Shown in pieces: positions 48,201 to 59,820 of a stretch of 64,000 nucleotides of DNA (positions are counted from its first letter, which is position 1; each line of letters begins with the position of its first letter). The position numbers and the translations under genes are program-made. Source of the stretch: Tethya wilhelma (lineage: Eukaryota > Porifera > Demospongiae > Tethyida > Tethyidae); assembly GCA_964030475.1 (NCBI GenBank), contig CAXIPT010000010.1, positions 254,177-318,176 on the forward strand. The letters run 5' to 3'. Under the pieces are notes generated by a model. The model was not told where the DNA came from and did no database searches. It saw only the letters and a program-made list of their open reading frames with translations.

Positions 48201-50121
48201 TGCCAACTATGAAAACTTTGATTGGAGGTTGAATCGGCTCTTTCATCCCCTTATCTATACCAAATGACTTATAAATATCTTTTGTGTTGGCACCGTTGCA
48301 TATTAGTTCATGGATTATCTCTGGATCAGAAGTCGTTCCACTTGGAGGAATTCCAAAACTGTTTTCAATATTAGGATCACACTTTGCCACTTGTAAGAGC
48401 ACTTTTATGATGGAGATGTATCCGTGTTGACATGCAATGTGGAGTGGTGTGTTTCCTTTATTGTTCTGGACATTAGGGTTGCACCTTGTTGTTGATTCAG
48501 TAACAAGAGTCTTAACTATTGTATCTGAACCCCTATCACATGCTATATGAAGTGCAGTGTTCCCATCGGGATCTGCAATGTCTGGGTTGCATTCTTTTCT
48601 GTGAACGAGTGAGCCCACAATGGCTGTGTGATTCCTGTCACATGCCAAGTGTAGTGGAGTGTTTCCATATTTATTGACTGAGTTTACATTGCAGTCTACA
48701 ACTGTTAGAATAATTTCCACCATATCCTGAAGATCTCTATAGCAGGCAAGGTGTAGACCTGTATTATTGTCTTTGTTTCGTCGATTGATACCATTGTGTG
48801 GTATTTTATCTGCTGCAGTGGCACCTTGCTGATCTTCTTCTGTGGGTCCATTTGTATAAGTTTTAGAGTATAGTATTTTTGTAATAATACTAGCAATTTC
48901 ATGTAAAGGACTTTTTCCGTGCTTGTTGATCAGAGTAACATCACAATTCAATTTGGTGATTAGGAGTCGTATCACACTCACTTGTTCACATTGACATGCA
49001 TAATGCAAGGGAGTGTCTCCTTTACAGTTAGCCAGATTAGGATTGATACCCGTTTGAGCACCGAGAAACTTTACTACCTCCACTCCTTTTGTTTTACAAG
49101 CAATGTGCAGTGGTGTGTCTCCATCATTGTTAACCAGATTAGGATCGCAACCTAGTTGAGTAACAAGGTATTTTACCAATTCTACATCTTCAGTTTCACA
49201 AGCAATATGCAAGGGTGTGTCCCTGTTATTGTTGGCTAAGTGAGGATTACCGTTTCCTTTCTCAATGAGAATGTGGAGAGTGTCTAAGCTAGATGCTCCC
49301 CCCATGCATGCTAGGTGGAGAGCTGTATAGCCATTTTTGTTAGGTGTATCTGCCTTGCAGTTTGATTTGTCGAGTAGGAATTCAACAGTTTCTGGCCTAC
49401 CCCCAAGACTCGCCATGTGCAGTGAATTGTTACCATCACTGTTGAGATCCTCTGGTTTGCATTTTAGAGCTTCCATAAGATGTTTCACAGATTGTAATTC
49501 CTCAGTCTTACATGCTTCATGCAACACAGAATTTCCGTTCCGATTCCATACATTAGGATCACAGTGTAAACTATTTATTAGGTAAGATGCTAATTCAAAC
49601 TCTTTTGAATTCACAGCCCAGTGGAGCACAGAGTTTCCTTGATATAGTAAACTAAAGTCACAGTTTGTGTTTTCGACCAAATAAGCTGCAGCCTCCAGAC
49701 CTTCTTTCTTACACGCCAGCCACACTCCACTGTTGAATATACTAGGCTCCCTATCTTTGACATTCTTTGCCAAGAAAATTACTACATCTAAATGATGGTT
49801 TTTACTAGCTATATATACAGGTCCATTGGTTTTTGAATTGTGAGCAGTTCTTTCAAATCTGAAATCGTATTTTTGGCTCTTTACAAGAGTCCCCACTATA
49901 TTCACATTTCCCTTTTCACAAGCTAGATCTAGCACAGTGCGTTGAAATCTATCTCCTATTGTTGGATCAAAATTATAATGTTTTACTAGGATTTCCACTA
50001 TGTCAGCAAATCCATGTAAGCACGCTACATGTAGTGGAGTGAATCTGTATTCAGTATTGTCTGTAGTATTTATTCCACATTTTTCAAGAGTGGCCAAGTA
50101 TCTAACTACATCAGTTTTACC
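44796..50121. repeat. Segmental duplication of the ankyrin-ROC gene, copy 2
   Basis: Right-hand partner of 39984-44585; the break at 50121 lies inside the coding sequence. The larger intron (45416-46221) includes DNA absent from copy 1. Confidence 0.92.
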
Positions 50122-52896
50122 GTAGAAGCAAGCTGTATGTAAGGGGACATTACTTTCCCATATATCATGATTACATTTTGTGTGTATTCTGCATTTTTTT
50201 TCATCGACTAGAAAACGTACAATGTCTGTATGACCGTGTTTACAAGCTTCATTGACTGGTGTGTACATCTCTGAGTCAGTATACTTGTGGTCTTTACATC
50301 TCCATTTTCCATTGAGTATGTATGGATCTGCACCAAATTCCATGAGAACTTTTACAAATTCCAGTGAGCCTGCTCGGCAAGCATAGTGTAAAGGAGTGTT
50401 ACCAATACACAGAACTCTTGCCTGTTTCAACGTGTTTGTTCTTCTGAACCATTCGTCATTATATAGATTATCGTCAGGTTTTATACTATTAGGATCTGCT
50501 CCCTTTTCCAACAGCTTGGTAGCTTCAGCGAAATCTCCCTTGATGCAAGCTTCAAGTAATTGTTGGTTCAGTTCGCTAGGATGAAGCACTTTACCCATTA
50601 CTTTACTATTAGTACTGTGGTATACAAGTTGGTGAATTATCTCTAGATTTGAAGTCATTCCATTTGGAGCATTCCCAGAATTATTTTTTATGCTAGGATC
50701 GCTTCTAAAATCTAAGAGCAGTATTACGACTTTAACAAATCCATGTTGACATGCAATGTGGAGTGGTGTGTTGCCTTCATTGTTCTGGATGTTAGGGTTA
50801 CACCTTTCTCTTGAGTTAATGAGATAGTAAACTAATGTATCTGAGCCTTTATCACAAGCTATGTGAAGTGCAGTGTTACCATCAGAATTGGGAATATTCG
50901 GGCTGCAGTCTCTTCGTATGAGTGTAGCAACAATGGAAATATTTACTTCTTCACATGCCAAGTGTAGTGGAGTGTTACCATGTTTATTGACTGAGTTTTT
51001 ATTGCAATTTACAATGTCTAGTAAGATTTTTACAATGTTATCATGACCTCCAAGGCAAGCAAGGTGTAGAGCCGTATTGCCGTTGATGTTTGGTTGATTG
51101 ATGTCATTGCTATGTTTTTCATCATGTGTAGTGGTTCCTTCTTCGTTTTCTTGATCTCCAATCTTATGAGCCATATCTTCTTGTCTAGACTTGTGATGTA
51201 AGAGCTCAATAAGGATTTTAGCAATACCAAATACTCCATTTTCACACTCATCATGTAGGGGGCTATTTCCATACTTGTTAAGCTGATTTGGATCGCAATT
51301 TAGTTCAGTGATCAATAGTCGTATAACATCCTTTTGTTTATATTGACATGCAATATGTAGAGGTGTGTCTCCATCATTGTTAGCAAGATTAGGATCACAA
51401 CCCAGTTGAGTAGCAAGGTATTTCACCACTTCCACCTCTTTAGTTTCACAGGCAATGTGCAAAGGGGTGTCTCCTTGTTTGTTGACTAAATGAGGATTCC
51501 CTTTTCCTTTCTCGATGAGAATGTGGAGAGTTTCTATAGTGAGTGGTCCTCCCGTGCAGGCTAGGTGGAGAGCTGTGTCACCATTTTCGTTGGGTGTATT
51601 TGATTTACAATCTGAATTGTCAAGCAAGTATTCAACAACTTCTGGCCAAGTCACACAACTTGCAAAGTGCAGTGAATTGTTACCATATCTGCTAAGATCC
51701 TCTGGTTTGTACCGAAGAACTGTAATAAGGTCTTTTGCAAGTTGCAGTTCCCCATCTGCACATGCTGTGTGCAGCACAGTTTCTCCTTCTTGATTCCATA
51801 TGTTCGGATCGCAGTGCGCCTCATTTGTTAGGTAAATTGCTAAATCTAGGTTTTTCAGTTTCGCTGCCAAATGAAGCACAGTGTTGCCATCTTTGTCTAG
51901 AGCATTCAAGTCACAATTTGTGTTTTCAACCAAATAAGTTACAGCCTCCAGATCTCCTTTTCTGCATGCCAGGTGCAGTCCACTGTTGAATATGCTAGGA
52001 TGACTGTCTTCAACATTCTTTGCCAGGAAAATCACCACATCTAAATGTTTACCCTTACTTGCAAAGTCGACGGGTCCCGGTTTGGTTGATGCATCTTCAG
52101 CAGTTCTTTTAAATCTGAAATCATATTTTGTGCTCTTAACTAGAATCTCCACAATATCAACGTATCCCTTTGCACAAGCTATATCAAGAGGTGTGAGTTG
52201 CCTTTTGTCAAGTACTGTTGGATCGAGATTTTCAGTTTTGACAAGAACTTCCACTATGTCAGAAAATCCACGAGAGCATGCCATGTGTAGGGGAGTTAAT
52301 CCACATTTTTCATGTTCAGTATTTAAGCCAGAATTCTCAACAGTGACCAAATATTTAACTACGTCAGTTTTGCCATAGTAACAAGCCACGTGTAACAGGG
52401 TATTGTTCTCACTGAATTTCACATCTAACTTACATTTTTTCACTCCAACTAGGTATTGTACAATAACTGTGTGGCCATGTTTACAAGCTTCTTGAATTGG
52501 AGTGAGCAAATCAATATACTTGTGATCTTCACTTACCCTTTTTCCATTCTGTTTGTACGGATCTGCACCAAATTCCATGAGAATTTTTACAAATTCCAGT
52601 GAGCCAGCTCTGCAAGCATAGTGCAATGGAGTGTTACCGATGGACAGAACTTTTTGTCGGTTCCGTATGTTTGTTCTATTGAACCATTCGTCATAATTTA
52701 GATTATCGTCATGTTTTGTACTATTTGGATCTGCTCCCTTTTCCAACAGATTGGTAGCTTCAGTATGATCTTCATTGATACACGCCTCAAGTAATTGTTT
52801 GTTGAGTTCCCCAGGATCAAGTTGTAGTTGAGAACTACATTCTGAAGTTTGCTTGTTTTTATTTGGCGATTCTTGTTTCTCCTCTGGTTTATCCAT
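44857..52896 (-). CDS. Ankyrin-repeat ROC-COR GTPase with C-terminal Death domain (DAPK-like without kinase)
   Basis: Exons 46222-52896 (2,225 codons), 45331-45415 (ELADYPTKPP..., 85 nt) and 44857-45194 (338 nt). The long frame continues to 46141, but a GTAAGT donor at 46216-46221 fits the downstream phases; product about 2,365 aa. Domain order: ankyrin block 1 (about 30-765), a repeat of that whole block (about 766-1550, starting with ELNQQLLEAC), ROC GTPase (P-loop GNPSAGKT near 1564, DFAGHREF near 1620, VGSHAD near 1689), COR-like region (about 1740-1960), a Ser/Asp/Glu-rich stretch, and a Death domain (about 2260-2345; WQIIGVQL, MLKQWL, WSDLVEALRSPAVNEHVLAE). ROC-COR plus ankyrin plus Death is the architecture of DAPK1 minus its kinase; such proteins act as cytoplasmic signalling scaffolds. 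ATG at 52896 is a true ATG. Confidence 0.9.
45213..45303. repeat. (GT)n microsatellite in an ankyrin-ROC intron
   Basis: Interrupted GT run just upstream of the Death exon of the complete gene; absent from the corresponding intron of the truncated copy. Confidence 0.95.
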
Positions 52897-53979
52897 TTAA
52901 AAAAAAACTTTAGTAATACTAGTCCATTAACATTGTACTGCTTGTCATTTGTTGGGTCAAAGATAACTATCCCAGACTTGAACTAACTACACTCTCAGTA
53001 GCACTTTACTTTTGTTCCTTTTAGCAGAAGAGTGGGAGAGTTAGTCTATAGTCTAGCTAAATTATTATGTATGCTTGTGTCAACTATCACGTGACTATAA
53101 ATGTCATGTGAGACTATAATATGCATCTATCAAATGTGCACACATATACCCAATAGATGATAGTTATGATATTCATAGTGATTATTATTCATTGTCTTTA
53201 GTGGTCATATACACACCCACATCGATTACTGTCCTAAAAGGTCAATACTCAATAATTCATTTCTGTACCTCCTAAAATGCTTTGCAAGTTCATCTCTTTG
53301 AGCAGCCTATGCATAGTATTATACCCAATAGTTGATAGCTGCATGTGATTTTCTGTTATGGTATCAGCAAGCTCGCATGCATCTTGTTCTTTTACATGAA
53401 CACCCAGCATTTAAACAGTGTGCTTATTGGCAATATGTGTGTTATTGACTCCACCTTATAGTATTTGTTACGTGCCCCTGGTTTATAAAAGTCTATACAG
53501 CCAAAATTGTATTCATTAGCTGACTTAGTATCGTGTGATATCTGTTGTGTTGCTTATTATTTCTGTGCATTAATTTATGCCAATCTTGTGTACCAATGAT
53601 TAAGTTCTAAAGTGTGCATCAGAATCTTAAGAGCACAAAATACAACTTAAGGCGCAAAAGGATGTTTTTGCTTGAGCTGGTCTTACTAGTGGCTTAGTCA
53701 TCGGATGAGAGTACTTTACAGTGTGGTACTTGGCTCGATCCCTATTATATTCCTTGCATTATCTGATCTGAATCATCAGTAACTGAGCAAAAGATCTAGA
53801 GAATAATGATATGAATTGACACAAATTGCAATAGTAGCTAACCTGACTGGTTTGTATGCTAAGTAGTTGATAGACTTATAGTATTACACTGCATATAATT
53901 TTCGAGTACTGTATCAACTTTAAAAATTATAGTAAAATGATTATATGTTGTATACTTACAATTAACATTATTCATCAAG
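52897..53979. other. Intergenic between the ankyrin-ROC gene and member F
   Basis: The left part is the promoter region of the ankyrin-ROC gene (related to 38310-38630). The right part shows no recognisable gene, RNA or repeat. Confidence 0.6.
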
Positions 53980-55996
53980 TTACAGTAGTGCTTTAATGAT
54001 TGTTAGAAATAAGCCTAAAAATATAAACAGATAATAAAGTGGGCTGCTTATATCAATTAAGATCCCTGTTCCTACTATCCGTGGACGAAAGTTAAAGTGT
54101 TCAACTTTTGCAATACTCATCTGGGTACCAAATCTTTGCTTGGCAATTTGATCTTGCATATCTATAAAGCGCTTGCTATGGCAAGTATCCATTTCCTTAA
54201 CACACAAGAATGATATGAGAAGAGTGACCAACTGGTTGATGTTGTATGCAAGATAGTACACTTTGGGGTAAATAGGTGTTGAGGTGTTTGAAGAGTCCAT
54301 CCATGGTTTTAAGGCATGTTCAACTTCAAGAGAAGCAATCACAAAGTATATGATCCATGGTATGATGAACCAAGTTTCAAAAGTTTTATTGAGTGCTCTT
54401 ACAAGCTCACCATCTTCATAATACTTTTTGTAAACTTTTGCAACATACCTCTCTATCCTGTACATGTCTCTAGCATAAGTGTGAGCATCCTCTGGTAAAT
54501 TCTCAGCTGCTTCAATTTCAACATCATTAGACCTCAGCCACACCCTCCTGACCACTATTGTACTGATGATCAGTCCCACACGCACTGAAAAATCCCATAT
54601 ATAGCGAATGAGGTCTGTAGAGCGATAGGCATAAGAGATATAAGCAACATCTGTATCACATGGCTGTCTTTTCACATGCTTGTATTCCATAACAGATCCT
54701 AAAATTGGAACTGTTATTCCTAGCAGTAAGTAGGGAAGTAACACACAACCAAGCACTATTTGATGAGTGATTTTCAGTTTTGTGTGTGTTGTGATAACTG
54801 TGGCCATTTTCTTATCACTAGAACACCTCTTTAGGAATTTGTATGATCCATAACCGAGGATTCCATATTCCAAGACTCTGAGTAGACCTAGGAGTCCAAT
54901 AACAATTGGAATAAATACCATTTCTATGGTTCTATTTGAGGTCTTGTTTGTCTCCTGTAGATTGCATTTGTTTGTAAGTTCAATTGAATATCGAGTTGTT
55001 TTTAGAGCTGCTCTGGTTGAAAATATGATGCAAGCCAGAACTGACAGCATTAGTATAATGTGCCTCTTCGATCCACACTGTGTCATGAATGTATTCCAAA
55101 AATAAGTAATAAATAAATATTAGACAATAAATAATAATTTGAGAACAATAATATTGTATAGAATTGTTTTTTTTTTTTTAATGTACAAATAGTAAGCCAT
55201 CTTGAATCACTTATTAACAGTTGTAGAGTTGCAAAATTTACCATTCTCCATAAAAATTCTTTAGAAAGGAAATATGAATCTGAAAGGCTTTGTCTAGTTA
55301 TTGTTTTGTGTAAAGTACATCTTGTATATAAATCTACCTGTGTATGATTGTAGCCTACATATGAGAGTGTGTTTGGGACAGTATGTAAATGTGATTCCCC
55401 TTTGGTTTCATTGTATTCCCCTCAAAAGTATTTTGTATGGTTACAACTAGCTGCTGCTTTAGCCACAGCTACATATGACTGGTTTTTAATTTTAAACAGT
55501 CTCCTGATTTGGACTGTATATATATTTCCTGTTAAAACATAAAACTCTACTAAAATTACATATACTTACTAAAGTAATAAGTATATCAGTTTCTTATGCT
55601 TGTGAACTTGTTTAAAGATAACCAACCTACTAGTCTCAAACAGCTAAGCTCTCAAACAGCTAGTTAACCTTGTAGGTCCTATATATCTGTTATATATCCA
55701 GATATACTCCTTCCATTCATTTTACTTTGTCTAATGCCATCTTGGGATGGGTATAAACTATTACCTATTCAGAGTATAAAGTTTACCTTAAGATGACCTT
55801 GTGTTTGACGTTCTTCTGTGTCAGTGACATCTTCCAGCCTTGAGTAACTGTTCTGTATATTCTGGACAGAATTGTGTGATAGTATGACCAAACAGTAATG
55901 TGTCACCATTGAACAATGATACTATGTAACAGACATAATAGAAATACCACTCACTGTAGCAGTTCCTCCATAGAAGGGCCACTTTCTATAGTCCAT
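53980..55996 (-). CDS. Seven-transmembrane protein, unrecognised tandem family, member F (intact, diverged)
   Basis: Exons 55955-55996 (MDYRKWPFYGGTAT, 42 nt), 55787-55852 (NSYSRLEDVTD..., 66 nt) and 53980-55077 (365 codons plus stop), joined in phase 0; about 401 aa. Same layout as members C and D: glycosylated first outer loop (NKT, NRT), cysteines in outer loops 1 and 2, FETWFIIPWIIYF before TM5, YYLAYNINQLVTLLISFLC for TM6, and DISSPLYYLFIFLGLFLTII for TM7 at the very end. An ATG at 55086 could start the body without the 5' exons, but the CAG acceptor just after it and the conserved small-exon pattern favour splicing. It is separated from the main cluster by the ankyrin/ROC genes. Confidence 0.83.
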
Positions 55997-56845
55997 TTGT
56001 TCTCTCAATAATGACCAAGTCTTTGCCTTGTTACTGATAGTAAAAATTCTAGCTAAAATAAACTTTCTAGCTAACTAACTTCTTCTAGTTACAATCATGA
56101 AAGTAGATTTGATTTGATAGCATTAATGCTTGTTCGTAATCAGGTATTGAAAGTCCCTGGTGAGCCCTTGGTTGTGACATTCCTTTGTTTTGTGACATTT
56201 TAGAAAAACAAACACATGATAGGTATGTTGAAAGTTTATTTTTAATCCATATATATACACGTTTATGTTACACACACACAACCACACACTGACACATACT
56301 GAGTATGTTAGTCCTTGGTATGAAACTGCCCACATCATGGTTCTACTCAGGCCCTCTGACTATGAAAGATAACATAATTAATATGGTAAAGATCATCATT
56401 ATAGTAAATCAATTATTGATTTATAGTAGTATATGCAAAGTGTACGAGAATGAAGCTATTTACTTCCATATCAGGATTTACAGTGAAACCTCCAAACAAA
56501 GGACACTTTGGGAACAATATAAATTCAGCTTGTTTTTCCTTTGTAGAGAGGTTGTTCTCTTCTCGGAGGTTGTGTTTGTATTGCTACAATAAGGAATTGG
56601 AATTTTTGGGAACGAAGAATTGTCCTTTGTTGAGAGGTTAATAATACCATGTCCCTTTCTTGGAGGGTACACTATCAGAGGTTCTACTGTATCTAAAGTT
56701 AGCCAATATATAGCAATGGGCTGACAGTACCAATATAATACATTTGGAGAGTATATCCGGAGCCAAAAGTTATTCCTAAATGCATGCACAGTTTAGTTGG
56801 TATAACATTGTGTACACTTAACATTAGTATAGTAATGATTTACAT
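55997..56845. other. Intergenic upstream of member F
   Basis: No gene. 56483-56690 carries CCTCCAAACAAAGGACA...TTGTCCTTTGTTGAGAGG, an inverted-repeat pattern that looks like a short DNA element of about 200 bp; its limits are unclear. Confidence 0.5.
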
Positions 56846-56959
56846 ATTGTTAAGAAAAAGCCCACCAGTAGAAACAGGAAATAAAGTAAATAAAATAAAA
56901 GTATAACATAAAGTGGGCTACTTATATCTATCAAGATCCCTGTTCCTAATATGCGTGGT
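56846..56959 (-). pseudogene. Relic of the C-terminus of the seven-transmembrane family
   Basis: Minus-strand text resembling PRILGTGILIDISSPLY and FLFLLVGFFL of member F, interrupted by about 30 bp of AT-rich insertion. No other part of a gene is nearby. Confidence 0.7.
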
Positions 56960-57169
56960 AATTAATAACACTAGGTACTCTACAAAAAATTATTTAAGTC
57001 CTTCACAAAAGTAACCAATAAGCGTGTGCATTAAGTATTAGTGTATCCTTTCACATGATAAAGAAAAAGACTAATTCACGATTAATTTACTGATTTTTGT
57101 TCTGCCTTTTTTTACCTTCATATTTGACACTACATGAGTAAGGAAGACAAGTTAAGAGCTCTATATTAG

Positions 57170-58249
57170 TTATTGTATGTAGAGTTCAATGAGCTCTAGT
57201 GGAATGTCAGTGAAGTCTGGCTCATCATAGATACACAGACGTAGCTCAATATCGTCAGTCGTAGGATTTGGCAGGTCCTTTGTGAACCATGGAGGGTTGT
57301 TGAACTGACAGCATTTGCTATTGGATGAACACCCCTGTCCATCCCAGAGGGGGTCATTTTGAAAGAATTCTCCAAAAATTGGTTCAGATTGAGACAACTT
57401 TCGTGTTGTGCCACTCTCACAGAAATAATCATTACCTACAAATAGAGGAGGGATACCTGGAAATTCAATTGATGTGTCACAAGGGCAAAGAGAGCTTTCT
57501 TCTGAATAATCTCCTTCCGTGAGTCCAGCTACAAAGGTCCAGATGTGTTGTCGTTGGCCATCAAGTCCATGAGTCAGACTCACTCCATCAACATATGGAT
57601 GATTGAGTGCGATGTCATCATCATGATGATAGTAAAAACCAAATGCTAGAGGTTCTCCAAATTGATATCCTATGATTCTCCCACAAACTCGACTGTACTC
57701 AGAACCTCCGACACTGAATGTAGTAGAAGAACAATAGTCGTAGTTTCTGTATATGTGACATGTCCTCTTAGAACGCGAAGTCAGTTTGAGTCCAGGAGGA
57801 CAGTTGTAACTGGTATCAGTCATGTTGATGAAAGCCACTTGCCTCCATCCCAGACTACCATTGCCACAAGTGTTTCGTATAGTTGTGACCGGAATGGTAT
57901 CTTGGTCTGTTGGTGTTTCAATTTTGTCAGTTGTTACCGTGCTCTGTTTAGTAGAAGTGTTTTCTTCTTCAGTTTTTGCAATAGTTAGCGAATCTTTGTT
58001 TGATGTTGAAATGCTTTGTTCATTTGTAGTCTTTTCTGTTATGTCGAAAAGTTGCTCAATCAGTGGTCCAAACCTATTTGTTATTTCTTGCTTCAGTTGG
58101 TCAAACTCTCTAGTGGTACTAGGACACTCTCCTTCCAATGTCTGGGGCTTATACACTTTAGCTGCTACTGCACTGACTTGGAAGTTCCCAGCACTAGTAG
58201 TGATGACTAAAACTAGGCAGATCGCGAACAACTTAAGGAAGTGGTTCAT
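57170..58249 (-). CDS. Secreted cysteine-rich protein, unrecognised family, member 1
   Basis: Intronless, 359 aa, from a true ATG at 58249. The signal peptide is MNHFLKLFAICLVLVITTSA. A helical segment (TTREFDQLKQEITNRFG) leads to a Thr/Ser/Glu-rich linker (about 75-125), then a compact cysteine-rich domain of about 230 residues. Its landmarks are TCGNGSLGWRQVAFINMTDT, YNCPPGL, YSRVCGRIIGYQFG, VDGVSLTHG, RQHIWTFVAGL, CPC, NDYFCESG, DPLWDGQGC, CCQFNNPPWF and DIELRLC. About a dozen cysteines and NMT glycosylation point to an extracellular fold. I recall similar unnamed domains in sponge and cnidarian proteins but cannot name it; a lectin-like or fibrinogen-like role is guesswork. Confidence 0.85.
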   Translation of the reverse strand: MNHFLKLFAICLVLVITTSAGNFQVSAVAAKVYKPQTLEGECPSTTREFDQLKQEITNRFGPLIEQLFDITEKTTNEQSISTSNKDSLTIAKTEEENTSTKQSTVTTDKIETPTDQDTIPVTTIRNTCGNGSLGWRQVAFINMTDTSYNCPPGLKLTSRSKRTCHIYRNYDYCSSTTFSVGGSEYSRVCGRIIGYQFGEPLAFGFYYHHDDDIALNHPYVDGVSLTHGLDGQRQHIWTFVAGLTEGDYSEESSLCPCDTSIEFPGIPPLFVGNDYFCESGTTRKLSQSEPIFGEFFQNDPLWDGQGCSSNSKCCQFNNPPWFTKDLPNPTTDDIELRLCIYDEPDFTDIPLELIELYIQ

Positions 58250-58389
58250 TTTAGCTATATTGTTTCGTAGTCGTTGAAATATTTTGTTCAGTTGTATCTT
58301 TTTTTTGTTTTGGAGAGGAAAATATAGTTTAACTGCCAGTACTTTTTAGTGTTCTTGCAAACTTAATTTCCATGTGGATTATGGGAACA

Positions 58390-58396
58390 TTTTATA
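58390..58396 (-). promoter_or_regulatory. TATA-like box of secreted member 1
   Basis: TATAAAA on the minus strand about 140 bp upstream of the ATG, in the context GAGTATAAAATG, conserved in position and sequence with the box upstream of the second gene. Confidence 0.5.
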
Positions 58397-59820
58397 CTCG
58401 TGTCATGCACATGTGTATTGAATGTAATTTAATGTGTGGCCATATGTATCACATGTACTTTTTGATTGTCTTAGTGCATGCACTTTTTTGAGTTGACCCA
58501 GCACATGCACCTGTTGAGATACCTCAGTGACTGTTTCTATCCTTTGGAGATTCAAACCTCAGCATTTGTTACATAATTTGTGTAATTCTGTATAATGCTG
58601 TAGGACGTACACTAACAGTGTACAGTTTGTACCATAATTTACAGCATACGGTGACTAAGACTCCCAAATCCATTACTGTAATTGTATTCTGTACACATGC
58701 TGGTCTACTATTATACATTTGTAAACAAGTGAGATCCCATTCAGGCATCCCTTAACATGCTCCTCTACAAGGTTAGTGAATTGAGAGCAATCAAACTGCA
58801 CACTCCCTATTGCACTTCATGCATGCATGCACCACGATGGTGTAATTACCCATTTCCCTGTATAAAACCAAGAAGCAGCTCACTCCTTTATTGCTCTTTT
58901 TGCATATTTGAGTGATTTTTTCGCTTCACTTTGCTGAGACATCATCTTTGTCAACTTTTGATAGTGCCCACATAAATTTTACACGAGTTTTACTGCCATA
59001 TGTGTACACACTGCACTCAGTTTTAAGAACCCAGCATTTATTTCTCGATTTGCATTAGCTCTACCCGGCTTTAAAATTAGTCAGGCTTTAATTTGAAATA
59101 CATGCAGTATACAATTTGAGATCATATTATTATGGTTTATGCAGCGTCGTTCCAAGGTTTCTACTTCACGAACATTTTCTTTAAAAATATGGAAAGAGAG
59201 AGCCTGGTACTGGTAGAACAAAGCTAGGTTTTATGTGCTATTTTTGTATAAATTTTGTTAGCAACATTGCTTACTAGTGACCTTTGGTCAAAATCAAATC
59301 GAGAAGAACCTTTAAAAGCTGCTACAAAGATTTAAGGAATGTGTGATTGAGTGAGTGACACATGCATGCTGTGGTTCTGTTAAATCAATATAGGTGGGGC
59401 CAAATTAAGTGGGTGTGGTTTGTGATCCCAACAAAATTTTTCACTGCTCTTTGCGCTCTCTTTCCTGATTATAGTCTCCTTGTGCCTCTTCATGCAGTGG
59501 AGACTGTAAGGTATAGAGCTGTGTACTTCCTTGGGAGTTTTTAAACGTGAACATTTTGTATTGTATCAGTTGTACAATCAGCCCATTCTTACTACAGCAT
59601 GTATGATTATAGTTTTGGTAGCACTGCCCATTCCTGCGCTGATAGAGTTTTGTGAAATGTCTGCTAGTTCTAACATACTATAGTTAATACATTTGCACAA
59701 ATCAATTACACTAATTAATCTACAGAAACCGATTACAACTTCTAAGTCTGTCATAAAACTAAACATAAATGCATTAGTGTAACCACGATTGGGAAAGACA
59801 TGTTATGTACTCAATATCAG
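58397..59820. other. Intergenic between the two secreted-protein genes
   Basis: 58440-58870 is duplicated at 62065-62650. 59545-59660 carries pieces of the 34566-35068 element family (GAACATTTTGTATTGTAT, CACTGCCCATTCCTG). Otherwise nothing recognisable. Confidence 0.65.
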
